From Chloroflexota bacterium (lineage in GTDB: Bacteria > Chloroflexota > UBA11872): a stretch of 64,000 nt of DNA. The stretch covers positions 1 to 64,000 of the forward strand of contig JAJECS010000018.1 in assembly GCA_022821905.1 (NCBI GenBank). The letters run 5' to 3'. This document shows positions 36,835 to 44,659 of the stretch, piece by piece. The stretch's first letter is position 1. Every line of letters starts with the position of its first letter. The translations under genes were made by a program, and so were the position numbers. A model generated the notes under the pieces. That model searched no databases. It saw nothing but the letters and a program-made list of their open reading frames with translations, and was not told the origin of the DNA.

Positions 36835-37332
36835 TTATACCACCGCCGCCAGCCGTTCTCGCAGTTCTGCAACGCTGGCCTCGACACGCTGTCCCGCTGT
36901 GTCGATGACGACATCGGGCCTCCACGGTTCATAGACCCGGTCGCAAACTTCCTGCCACGTCGGCAGTCGGTGGCCGGCGATGTCGGCTTTCCGAGACTCC
37001 ACCCTGCGTCGGTGCTCCGCCCGGTCGGAACAGACGATCTCAATCTCGATGCAGCGCGTGCCGGCCCGGCGGGCGACATCCCGCCAGGCGGCTCGCGTGA
37101 CCTCCACCGGGTTCACCGAGTCGGCGATGACCCTGCGGCCCACTCTCAGGTTGTCCTCCGCAACCGCATAGGCGACCACATAGCCCTCGGGCCCCGAAAT
37201 CTCCACCCTGGAGTCCCGCAGCGCCTGCTCGATGGAGTCGATGCGCAGGTGCACAGCCCCAATGCCCCGTGCCAGCTCGGTGGCAATCGCCGTCTTCCCT
37301 GCGCCGGGAAGTCCTCCAAAGACTATGAGCAT
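36835..37332 (-). CDS. AAA/P-loop small-molecule kinase-like protein
   Basis: 165 aa from ATG 37332; the longer track ORF adds a Pro/Arg-rich stretch unlike a protein start. Walker A 'FGGLPGAGKTAIA' at the N-terminus, then 'VHLRIDSIEQAL' and 'RVIADSVNPVEVTRAAW', typical of the ATP-dependent kinase group related to shikimate/gluconate kinases and zeta-toxin folds. Substrate unknown. Minus strand, facing away from the binding-protein gene at 37459. Confidence 0.78.
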   Translation of the reverse strand: MLIVFGGLPGAGKTAIATELARGIGAVHLRIDSIEQALRDSRVEISGPEGYVVAYAVAEDNLRVGRRVIADSVNPVEVTRAAWRDVARRAGTRCIEIEIVCSDRAEHRRRVESRKADIAGHRLPTWQEVCDRVYEPWRPDVVIDTAGQRVEASVAELRERLAAVV

Positions 37333-37458
37333 GGGGTCGCGGCCTTCTCGTCCGTTCGCGATCTCGGGCGGCGCCCGCACGACGACACCCTAAACTGCGT
37401 ACACAGTGTGCATCGGCGGCGCCCGGCCGCTCGCCCAATTGCTTTGTGGGAGAACTTC

Positions 37459-38631
37459 ATGCGCTTCTCGTCCTGGAAACGAATCATCGCGCTGGGACTG
37501 CTGGCTGCCGTCGCCTCGATTCTCGTGGCGTGCGGCGAGGACGCCGACGACGCAACTCCCTATCGCATCGGCGTCATGGAGTCGCTCACCGGCGCCGGGG
37601 AGACCTACGGCACGGTGGCCCATCAAGCCAAGGTCATGGCCGCCGACGAGATCAACGCCGCGGGCGGCGTGGACGGGCGCCGGTTGGAGCTGGTCGTCGA
37701 GGACTCGAAGTGCAACGCGCAGGACGCGATCAACGCCTACAACAAGCTCACCGACGTCAACGGCGTCAAGATCATCCTCGGAACCTCGTGCAGCGGGGCC
37801 ATGCTTGGAGTCGCCCCGCTGGCCGAGGCGGACGGCGTGATTCTCTTCTCCGGGATGGCCAGCAACCCCGATATCGCCGACGCCGGCGACTACATCTTCC
37901 GCACCCAGATCAGCGACATCGAGGTCGGCATTCGCACCGGCGACGCGCTCTGGGCCGACGGCATCCGCACGCTGGCCACCATCACCGAGGAAACCGACTA
38001 TGCCGAAGGCGTCCGGCGCACCACCGTCGCGCGGTTCGAGGAGAACGGCGGCACCGTGGTCGCCGCGGAGCGGTTTGGCTCCGACGTCACCGACTTTCGG
38101 TCGCAGTTGACCAAGCTATTCGAGGCAAATCCGGACGCGCTCCACATCGCGCCGCAGGCCGAGTTCGCCGCGGGCACCATCATCAAGCAGGCGCGGGAGT
38201 TGGGGTACGCCGGCCCCATCTACGGCGACACCATCAGCGTGGGCACCACCTCGCTCGAAATCGCCGGCGACGCGGCCACCGGCATGAAGGCCGTCACCGC
38301 CGCGCCCGACCCGAACAACGCCAAGGCGCAGTCGGTGCTCGCCGACTTCAGGCAGCGCTACGACTACATCACCCTGCCCTGGCACCTCGGCTCCACGTAC
38401 GACACCGTCTACATCGCCGCGGAGTGCCTCAGCCAAACCGGCGACGACCAGGACGCCGACGGATTCCGCGACTGCCTCTACGACATCACCTGGAGCGGCG
38501 CCCTCGGCGACAACTACAGCTTCGACGCCGACGGCGAGGTCGTGGGCCTATCCCGCGTCGTGGTCGAGGTCCTCCCAGTGGCCGAGCGCACCAAGGACAA
38601 CTACGGCTACAGGGTCCTGAGCGGCGGCTAG
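37459..38631 (+). CDS. ABC-transporter substrate-binding lipoprotein (branched-chain amino acid/Peripla_BP_6 type)
   Basis: 390 aa from ATG 37459, preceded by GGGAG; the track ORF start at 36970 is in the divergent gene. Signal with lipobox 'SILVACGE', then 'YRIGVMESLTGAGETYGT' and 'AADEINAAGGVDGRRLELVV', the LivK-like N-lobe. Binds an amino acid or similar ligand outside the membrane. No permease or ATPase gene is next to it, so it is an orphan in this window. Confidence 0.9.
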   Translation: MRFSSWKRIIALGLLAAVASILVACGEDADDATPYRIGVMESLTGAGETYGTVAHQAKVMAADEINAAGGVDGRRLELVVEDSKCNAQDAINAYNKLTDVNGVKIILGTSCSGAMLGVAPLAEADGVILFSGMASNPDIADAGDYIFRTQISDIEVGIRTGDALWADGIRTLATITEETDYAEGVRRTTVARFEENGGTVVAAERFGSDVTDFRSQLTKLFEANPDALHIAPQAEFAAGTIIKQARELGYAGPIYGDTISVGTTSLEIAGDAATGMKAVTAAPDPNNAKAQSVLADFRQRYDYITLPWHLGSTYDTVYIAAECLSQTGDDQDADGFRDCLYDITWSGALGDNYSFDADGEVVGLSRVVVEVLPVAERTKDNYGYRVLSGG

Positions 38632-38704
38632 GCCGAGCGTTCCCGCGCGAGAAAGCCTCCGATCAGACCCCTTCCCTCTGAATGGAGACCCCTGCCTAAC
38701 CCTT

Positions 38705-38765
38705 CGTCATTCCCGCGAAGGTGGGGATTCAGCGGCCGCTCAATCTGATAGCCCACAAATAGGCG
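38705..38765. repeat. Dispersed palindromic repeat (GTCATTCCCGCGAAGGCGGGAAT family)
   Basis: 'CGTCATTCCCGCGAAGGTGGGGATTC' followed by 'CGGCCGCTCAATCTGATAGCCCACAAATAGG', which is close to the text after the copy at 56501. One of five copies in intergenic gaps; the arms ATTCCCGC/GCGGGAAT form a hairpin. Confidence 0.75.
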
Positions 38766-38781
38766 CGGCTCGGTCGGGCGC

Positions 38782-39228
38782 TCACTCTGAGACGAGACGC
38801 ACACGGCGGAGGGAGGCCATCCTCCGATCCAAGGTGAGCGTGTCCATCCCGGCCCGCTCGTAGTCGACGGCGATGAGGCGGTCGAACAGGCCGGGGTTGC
38901 TGGTCGCCACGAGGGCATCCAGGACTGCAGGGCCGTTCTGGGGAGCTATGAGACCGCTGGTCAGCACATCCCGAAGCCCGGCCTTGGCGTCGGAGCTGGA
39001 GAGGTCGTAATGGTGGATGAGTGCAGCGTACGCCTCGCCAATGGCTTGATTGGACGCGAAAATCTCGCATCCCCGTTCGTCTACCAGGGCGCCAAGCTGG
39101 CTCAGGCAGCGCTCGAAGTCCGCTCTGGGCTCCTGGGCGATCAATCTGACGAGGATCGAGGTGTCGACTCCGTAGCGACGGGCGGTGCCTACCTGGGTAC
39201 CGCCCTCAAGCCGGTCGGTTGCCGTCAA
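38782..39228 (-). CDS. PIN-domain toxin-like RNase (VapC-like)
   Basis: 148 aa. PIN fold with the acidic residues 'YGVDTSILVRLIA' (first Asp), 'AIGEAYAAL' (Glu) and 'DRLIAVDYERAGMDTLTLD' (C-terminal Asp). VapC proteins cut RNA when released from their antitoxin. The ATG start overlaps the stop of the AbrB-type gene by ATGA, the usual coupling of such pairs. The first 18 residues may not be part of the fold. Confidence 0.8.
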   Translation of the reverse strand: MTATDRLEGGTQVGTARRYGVDTSILVRLIAQEPRADFERCLSQLGALVDERGCEIFASNQAIGEAYAALIHHYDLSSSDAKAGLRDVLTSGLIAPQNGPAVLDALVATSNPGLFDRLIAVDYERAGMDTLTLDRRMASLRRVRLVSE

Positions 39229-39476
39229 CTCTCCGGCGCGGGGCCATGCCCTTGCTCCCGTTCGTCCCGGAACTTACGGATGTCGAACGGCGGAGTGCCG
39301 GGCTTGATCTTGTCCCTGAGCGTTCCCAGCTTGGAATAGTCGATTCGCCTTGGCTTCAGGATGTAGCCATCGGGACCCTCGCGCAGCTCGAGCCGGTCGC
39401 CGGGCCCCACCCCCAGTTCGTCCAGCACATGCTTGGGGAAGGTGACCTGGCGCTTGGACGTGATCTTCACGAGCAT
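39225..39476 (-). CDS. AbrB/VapB-type antitoxin-like DNA-binding protein
   Basis: 83 aa. The N-terminal 'LVKITSKRQVTFPKHVLDELGVGPGDRLEL' is a swapped-hairpin AbrB domain. The C-terminal tail ('IDYSKLGTLRDKI...') should cover the PIN toxin. First gene of the pair; it probably represses its own promoter upstream of 39476, as such antitoxins do. Part of a chromosomal toxin-antitoxin module. Confidence 0.85.
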   Translation of the reverse strand: MLVKITSKRQVTFPKHVLDELGVGPGDRLELREGPDGYILKPRRIDYSKLGTLRDKIKPGTPPFDIRKFRDEREQGHGPAPES

Positions 39477-39839
39477 GAGCGTTCTCCTTACGCAAAGACT
39501 ATATCAAGTAAGGCAGGGCCATCCAGCAGATCGTGGGTTTCCTTGCCTAACCTCAGATCGTTTCGCTGCCCTCGTCTCTTGTCCGATCCCCTTTCCCGCT
39601 GGAGACCATTGCATAACCGTTCGTCATTCCCGCGGAGGCGGGAATCCACCCTTAATTGAACCTGGGGGCGGACAGGATGCGCCCGGTCATCGCCAAGCCC
39701 GACTGGATTTCGCAAGAGTCTCCTCTGGGAGAGGGCGATCCGAGGAGTGGGCACGGATGGAATGTCGATCATCCAGCCAAAGGTCTCCGCCGGCGGGGCC
39801 AGGCGGTAGGCTCGGCGTGTCGATTCCAGATTCAAGTAG
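39477..39839. other. Gap with dispersed repeat, no gene
   Basis: About 360 bases without a supported gene. A copy of the GTCATTCCCGC repeat lies at 39621-39650, followed by 'gaacctgggggcggacaggatgc', which resembles the text after the copy at 40945-41000. The antitoxin promoter on the minus strand and the oxidoreductase promoter on the plus strand should both be here. Confidence 0.55.
39621..39650. repeat. Dispersed palindromic repeat
   Basis: 'TCGTCATTCCCGCGGAGGCGGGAATCCACC', the cleanest copy in the window. Preceded by 'GCATAACCGT', a lead-in with counterparts before the copies at 38705, 40945 and 56501. Confidence 0.75.
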
Positions 39840-40940
39840 GTGCGGATCGTGAGCAGGATTCGGATGGGCGTCATCGGCTGCGGCGGCATTGCCCAGATCC
39901 AGCATCTGCCGCACCTGGTCGAGTTGCCGGACGTGTTCGAGATCGCCGGATTGTGCGACCTCTCGCGCGAGCTGCTGGCGCACGTCGGCGCAGCCTACGA
40001 CGTGCCGCCGGGGCGGCGGCATTTGGACTATCGGGAGTTAGTCGAGCGCCCGGACATCGACGCGGTCATCGTCTGCACCACCGGCTCGCACGCGCCGCCC
40101 GCCATCGCGGCGGCAAACGCCGGCAAGCACATCTTCGTGGAGAAGCCGGTTTGCTACACGGTTGCCGAGGCGGAGGCGATGGCCGACACCGCCGACCGCG
40201 CCGGAGTCGTCTACCTGGCGGCCTACATGAAGTGCTACGACCCGGCCTTCCGGTTCGCGCAGCGGCGGGTGGCGCAGATCGACGACGTGCGCTTCATCCA
40301 GGTCAACCACTTGCACCCCGACAACGCGCTGCACCTGGCCACGTTCGACTACTTCATCCCGTCCGATCTGCCGGCTGAGGTGATCGAGGCCGGACGCGCC
40401 GAATCGGACCGGCTCGTGGCCGAGGCGCTGGGCCGCGACCAGGTGGACGCCGCCACGCTCAGCGCTTTCGGGGCCATCAACGGCAGCATGATCCACGACA
40501 TCGGCAATCTGCACGGCATGTTCGGCGCCCCGCGGCGCGTGGTCAGCACCGACATCTGGGCCGGCGGCGTCGCCTTGTCGACCGTGCTGGAATACGCCGA
40601 CGGCGCGCGGGCCGTGTGCAACTGGATCGACCTGCCGGAGCTCTTCAGCTTCGAGGAGACGCTGGCTGTCTATGGCTCGCGCGATCGCGTGATCGCGTCG
40701 TTCCCCACGGGATGGAGCCGCGGGATTCCGACCGACGTCACCGTGCAGTGGATCGACGCCGACGGCCACCCCGCCACGACCACCCGGTCATGGCAAGCCA
40801 ACCCCTTCAAGCTGGAGCTGGAGCACTTCGCGGACTGCATCGCGCGGGGCGAGCCGCCGCTCACGCCGGGCCGCGAGGCCGTGGAGCACGTGGCGCTGGT
40901 ACGCGATATCGTGCTGGCGCACCTGGAGACCGATGCCTAA
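39840..40940 (+). CDS. Gfo/Idh/MocA-family oxidoreductase
   Basis: 366 aa. Rossmann start 'RMGVIGCGGIAQIQHLPHL' binds NAD(P); 'HIFVEKPVCYTVAEAEAMA' carries the family EKP motif with the catalytic Lys. The C-terminal half is the alpha/beta dimer domain. It oxidises or reduces a sugar or cyclitol, unknown which. Starts at GTG 39840, GTG 39849 or ATG 39864; the last is nearest to the first strand. A cupin gene follows on the same strand after a repeat. Confidence 0.87.
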   Translation: MRIVSRIRMGVIGCGGIAQIQHLPHLVELPDVFEIAGLCDLSRELLAHVGAAYDVPPGRRHLDYRELVERPDIDAVIVCTTGSHAPPAIAAANAGKHIFVEKPVCYTVAEAEAMADTADRAGVVYLAAYMKCYDPAFRFAQRRVAQIDDVRFIQVNHLHPDNALHLATFDYFIPSDLPAEVIEAGRAESDRLVAEALGRDQVDAATLSAFGAINGSMIHDIGNLHGMFGAPRRVVSTDIWAGGVALSTVLEYADGARAVCNWIDLPELFSFEETLAVYGSRDRVIASFPTGWSRGIPTDVTVQWIDADGHPATTTRSWQANPFKLELEHFADCIARGEPPLTPGREAVEHVALVRDIVLAHLETDA

Positions 40941-40944
40941 CCTC

Positions 40945-41000
40945 TTCGTCATTCCCGCAAAGAGCTTGCCCCGTACTCGATACGGGGCGGGAATCCACCC
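40945..41000. repeat. Palindromic repeat with nested hairpin, possible terminator
   Basis: Arms ATTCCCGC/GCGGGAAT of the dispersed repeat enclose a second, perfect hairpin GCCCCGTA-CTCGA-TACGGGGC (40968-40988). It starts a few bases after the oxidoreductase stop, so it could end its transcription. No T-run follows. Confidence 0.65.
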
Positions 41001-41093
41001 TCCACCGAACCTGGGGACGCACGGAATTTGCATGGTCATCTTTCGCCCGACCGTCTTAAGCAAAGGTCTCCACTGGGAAGGAGCCGCTTAGCC

Positions 41094-41738
41094 ATGCCGC
41101 TTGAAGTCTTCGACTACCGCCGCGATATCAAGAACGTCGTCATCACGCCCGAGATCCGCGCGCGCTTCCTGCGATTCGAGCCGGGCGACGTGGCCACGCG
41201 CCACAGCCACGACTTGGGCGCCGAGGTTTTCCTGATCATGCAGGGCCGCGCCGAGTTCGAGATCGAGGGCGAAACCGCGGTCCTGGGGCCGGGTGAGCTG
41301 TGCTTCGCGGGTCGGGACGACATGCACCAGGTGCGCGTGATCGGCGACGAGCCCGTGATCATGTACCTCTCGGTGACGCCGCACGTCGAGCCCACGCACA
41401 CCATGTACGCCGAGGACGGGTCCCGCCTGCCGCCCAAGTACGGTCACGCGACCAGCGAGGAGCGCGCCGGACACGACCCGTCCGCCGGAATCTCCACCGC
41501 GGACCTGGCCCTGGCGCATTTCCGCGCGTCGCGGGATCTGGCCCGGCTGGCCCGGCAGACCGCCGCCAATCACGCCGCGCGCACCGCCGAAATCGAGCAG
41601 CTTGCGGCCACCGGTGATGACGCCGGCACCAAGGCCATCGTCGACGCCATGTGGCCCGACACCTACGCCACCCTCAGCGCCGTGGCAAGAGTCGAAGCCG
41701 CCTGGAACGAGCTCGCCGCGCGCGTGGATTCGGGCTAG
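41094..41738 (+). CDS. Cupin-domain protein
   Basis: 214 aa from ATG 41094, with GGAAGGAG upstream; the track start is 41028. Cupin motif 1 'GDVATRHSHDLGAEVFLIMQG' has the two His and one Glu that bind a metal; motif 2 'GRDDMHQVRVIG' gives the last His. The C-terminal third (~130-214) is helical and not part of the cupin. Could be a small-molecule dioxygenase, isomerase or sensor. Confidence 0.82.
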   Translation: MPLEVFDYRRDIKNVVITPEIRARFLRFEPGDVATRHSHDLGAEVFLIMQGRAEFEIEGETAVLGPGELCFAGRDDMHQVRVIGDEPVIMYLSVTPHVEPTHTMYAEDGSRLPPKYGHATSEERAGHDPSAGISTADLALAHFRASRDLARLARQTAANHAARTAEIEQLAATGDDAGTKAIVDAMWPDTYATLSAVARVEAAWNELAARVDSG

Positions 41739-41799
41739 GTCCGCCGTTCAGACTAGGGTCGTTGAATGCACCCCTCCAGCGACCGAGGCCTGACTAGTC

Positions 41800-41874
41800 C
41801 GTTCGTGGTGAGCTTGTCGAACCACACTCCGCCGGTGGGCTCAGGAGACTCCCTTCGACAGGCTCAGGGCGAAC
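41800..41874. repeat. Inverted repeat of the CGTTCGTGGTGAGC / TTCGACAGGCTCAGG family
   Basis: 'CGTTCGTGGTGAGCTTGTCGAA' (41800-41821) and 'TTCGACAGGCTCAGGGCGAACG' (41853-41874) pair as arms of a long hairpin between convergent genes. A single arm occurs again at 53040-53064. The place would suit a bidirectional terminator. Confidence 0.7.
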
Positions 41875-41912
41875 GAAGTCCGTAGATGGAGCGGGTCGGT
41901 GGAACCGTCCGC

Positions 41913-42953
41913 TTACTGCGGCTCGCGGACGGAGACCTCCTCCGAGCTCACGCGCACCAGCTGCTTGCCGATGTTGGTGCCGGTGAAGAGCCCGACAAAC
42001 GCCGCCGGCGCGTTCTCGATGCCGGCCACGATGTTCTCGCGGTAGGTGAGCTGTCCGGTCGTGACCCATTCGGTGAGCGCTGCCATGGCCTCGGGGTCGC
42101 GGTCCTCGAAGTCGTTGACCAGGAATCCCTCCATGCGCGCCCGGCGGCTGTGGATGGTGCGCGAGTGCGGCGGCACCGGCGCAAGCTCCTGGGAGTGGTA
42201 CTGCGAGATCGCGCCGCAGAGGGCGATGCGGGCGTGGATGTTGATGCGCCGCAGCAGAGCCTCCAGCACCTCGCCGCCCACGTTCTCGAAGATCACGTCG
42301 ATGCCGTCGGGGCAGGCGCTGTCGAGCGCGTCGTCCAGCGGCTGGGTGCGGTAGTTGATCGCCGCGTCGAATCCCAGCTCGTTGACCAGGTACATGCACT
42401 TGGCGTCGCTGCCGCAGGTGCCCACCACGCGGCACCCCTGGAGCTTCGCGATCTGGCCGGCGGCGCTGCCCACAGCCCCCGCGGCGCCCGTGACCACCGC
42501 AGTGTCGCCCGCGCGCGGCCGCGCCACCTCGAGCATGCCGTAGTAGGCCGTCAGCCCGGGCATGCCCAGGATGCCCAGCGCGGTTGACAGCGGCGCGGCC
42601 CCACGGTCGATGATTTCCAGGTCCTCCAGCGTCGTGACGGCATATTTCTGCCAGCCAAACTCGCCGCGCACGATCTCGCCCTCGCGCAGGCGCGGGTCGC
42701 TCGAAAAGACCACCTCGCCCACGCCCTCGCCGATCATCACCTCGCCGAGCGCAATCGGCTCCCCGCGCAGCGGCTTCTCCCACAGGCGCCCGCGCATGTA
42801 GGGGTCGACCGAGACATAGATCGTGCGCACGAACACCTCGCCGGCCGAGGGCCGCGGAATCGGAGACTCGACGATCTCGAAATCGTCAACCTGTGGCACG
42901 CCTTCCGGCCGGTGGGCCAGGACGACCTGGGTGTTCGTTGGGGTCGCAGACAC
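41913..42953 (-). CDS. MDR-family NADP-dependent oxidoreductase (prostaglandin reductase/CurA-like)
   Basis: 346 aa. 'YVSVDPYMRGRLWE' and 'PGLTAYYGMLEVARPRAGDT' are marks of the zinc-free leukotriene B4 dehydrogenase group; 'VVTGAAGAVGSAAGQIAKLQG' is the NADPH loop. It should reduce an alpha,beta-unsaturated ketone or aldehyde. Third gene of a minus-strand operon (RraA-like, isomerase, this), with a 17-base gap to the gene before it. Confidence 0.88.
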   Translation of the reverse strand: MSATPTNTQVVLAHRPEGVPQVDDFEIVESPIPRPSAGEVFVRTIYVSVDPYMRGRLWEKPLRGEPIALGEVMIGEGVGEVVFSSDPRLREGEIVRGEFGWQKYAVTTLEDLEIIDRGAAPLSTALGILGMPGLTAYYGMLEVARPRAGDTAVVTGAAGAVGSAAGQIAKLQGCRVVGTCGSDAKCMYLVNELGFDAAINYRTQPLDDALDSACPDGIDVIFENVGGEVLEALLRRINIHARIALCGAISQYHSQELAPVPPHSRTIHSRRARMEGFLVNDFEDRDPEAMAALTEWVTTGQLTYRENIVAGIENAPAAFVGLFTGTNIGKQLVRVSSEEVSVREPQ

Positions 42954-42970
42954 GGCTCGCGCTCGCGTGG

Positions 42971-43855
42971 CTAGGCCACGCTCGCCAGACGCTGCTGAAG
43001 GTCCACGCCGGCCTCGATTTGGCCCATGAACTCGCGCGTGGAGGTGAGCACGGTGCGCCAGTCGGGCTTGGCCGGGACGCAGTCGATCGAGAGATAGCCC
43101 TGGTAGTCGATGGCGTGCAGCACGCGCACGATGTCGCTGAAGTCGAGGTGGCCGGTGCCGGGCATCTGGCGGTTGCTGTCGGCCAGGTGGATGTGCCGCA
43201 GGTGCTTGCCCGCGGTCCGCAGGGCCTCGGTGACCGGGCCGTCCTCGATGTTGAGGTGGAAGAAGTCGGCCACGATGCCCAGGTAATCCGATCCCACGGC
43301 CTCGACGACCGCGACCGCCTCGACCACTGAGTTCATGAACCCGGCGTAGCCCTCGAAGCGGTTGACCGGCTCGATGGCTACCGGCACCCCCACGGATTCG
43401 GCGTGGTCCGCAATCTCGCGCGCCGACCGCTCAAACTGCCGCCGCAGATCCGTGAGCGGCTTGGTGGTTGTCGGGTACTCGGGCACGAACGACACCGCGC
43501 AGATTTCGTAGACCGGCGGCTCGTCCAGCGTCGCGCCCAGGTCGAGGCAGCGCTTGGCGTAGTCGACCGCGTAGGAGCGCTTGGACTCGTCCCCTGACGC
43601 CAGGTCGCGCTCCTCGCCGGCGTGCCATCCGCCCCAGGCGCCCAGGAGCGAAGGAATGCTTAGCCCGAGGTTCCGTGCCTTGTCGACCACGCTGTAGAAC
43701 AGCGCCTCGTCGATGCGGTCGGGCTCGGCGTCCAGGTCGACGCCGTCGTAGCCCGCGTCGGCAACCGCGCCCAGCACGGTGTCGGGGTCGTCCCACACCT
43801 GCCCGCCGGGGCTGCTCGCCAGCGTCGCCAGCACCACCGAGTACTTCAGCGCCAT
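42971..43855 (-). CDS. Sugar phosphate isomerase/epimerase (xylose isomerase-like TIM barrel)
   Basis: 294 aa. 'VPVAIEPVNRFEGY' (metal Glu), 'GIVADFFHLNIEDG' (Asp and His) and 'HIHLADSNRQMPGTGHLDF' (His, Arg) form the metal site of tagatose/allulose 3-epimerase-like enzymes. It would epimerise or isomerise a keto-sugar. Starts three bases after the stop of the RraA-like gene, so the two are translated together. Confidence 0.88.
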   Translation of the reverse strand: MALKYSVVLATLASSPGGQVWDDPDTVLGAVADAGYDGVDLDAEPDRIDEALFYSVVDKARNLGLSIPSLLGAWGGWHAGEERDLASGDESKRSYAVDYAKRCLDLGATLDEPPVYEICAVSFVPEYPTTTKPLTDLRRQFERSAREIADHAESVGVPVAIEPVNRFEGYAGFMNSVVEAVAVVEAVGSDYLGIVADFFHLNIEDGPVTEALRTAGKHLRHIHLADSNRQMPGTGHLDFSDIVRVLHAIDYQGYLSIDCVPAKPDWRTVLTSTREFMGQIEAGVDLQQRLASVA

Positions 43856-43858
43856 CGC

Positions 43859-44548
43859 TCAGTGCCCCATCTTGGAGAGCGCCTCGTCCACCGAGGCGTT
43901 CGGCCCGATCAGCGCGTCCATGGCCGCCCGCTCGTCGGCGCGCACCTTTGCGACCTGCGCGGGCAGGTCCGCGGCGGCGGACAGCGGCACGTTGAGCAGA
44001 CCGTTCACGTCGCCGTGGATCAGATCGCCCGGCTCGACCACCATGCCGTCGATCTCGATCGGGATGTCCATGGTGATGCGCCGCGGATTGCCGTGGGAGA
44101 CCGACGTGCCCGCGGCGAAGCAGGCGAAGCGCATCTCGCGCAGCTGGTCCACGTCGCGGATGGCGCCGTCGGTGATGAATGCCACGGCGCCGAGCGCGCC
44201 GTAGAGCGTGGCGGCATAGTCGCCGAACATCGCCGCGCGCGCCTTGTGCGGGCCGATGTCCTGCACGACGACGATCGAGGGCTTGGGAGCGGCGGCCAGC
44301 AGCTCGGCGAACTCGCGCATGCCGCGGCCCACCTCGACCGGTCCGGGTCCCGTGGTGTCGATCTGCGCGGTGACGGCATAGCCCAGCGTGACGCCAAGCT
44401 CGGGGAACATGCAGCGCACCCGCGACCCGGCGAATCCCTCCAGGTGCCCGCGCACGCCCAACTCTTCGATGGCGTTGGACACTGTCGGGCTGTCGGCGGC
44501 TTGGAGCGCGGCAAAGGTGGCTTCGTCGAGCGGCCCGGATACCGACAT
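43859..44548 (-). CDS. RraA-family protein (4-hydroxy-4-methyl-2-oxoglutarate aldolase-like)
   Basis: 229 aa. 'GDYAATLYGALGAVAFITDGAIRDVDQLREM' region (conserved Gly-Asp and the D-G-x-x-R-D metal/substrate motif) identifies the family. Members are either pyruvate-releasing aldolases or regulators of RNase E; the setting with a sugar isomerase and a reductase favours an aldolase. First gene of the operon. Confidence 0.85.
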   Translation of the reverse strand: MSVSGPLDEATFAALQAADSPTVSNAIEELGVRGHLEGFAGSRVRCMFPELGVTLGYAVTAQIDTTGPGPVEVGRGMREFAELLAAAPKPSIVVVQDIGPHKARAAMFGDYAATLYGALGAVAFITDGAIRDVDQLREMRFACFAAGTSVSHGNPRRITMDIPIEIDGMVVEPGDLIHGDVNGLLNVPLSAAADLPAQVAKVRADERAAMDALIGPNASVDEALSKMGH

Positions 44549-44659
44549 GGCGGCTCCCTCGGTGGGCTGGCGCTGTGAGCCGATGCTATGCGCGGCGAAG
44601 TGTCAGCGTCAACGCGGCCAAGCCGCGCGACATGAATCGAGTGCGCGACCGCTCTTGGT

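Noticed and set aside
37446-38681. 411-aa ORF overlapping the binding-protein gene
   Set aside because: Same strand, other frame; Arg/His-rich shadow of a gene with clear signal peptide and LivK-like motifs.
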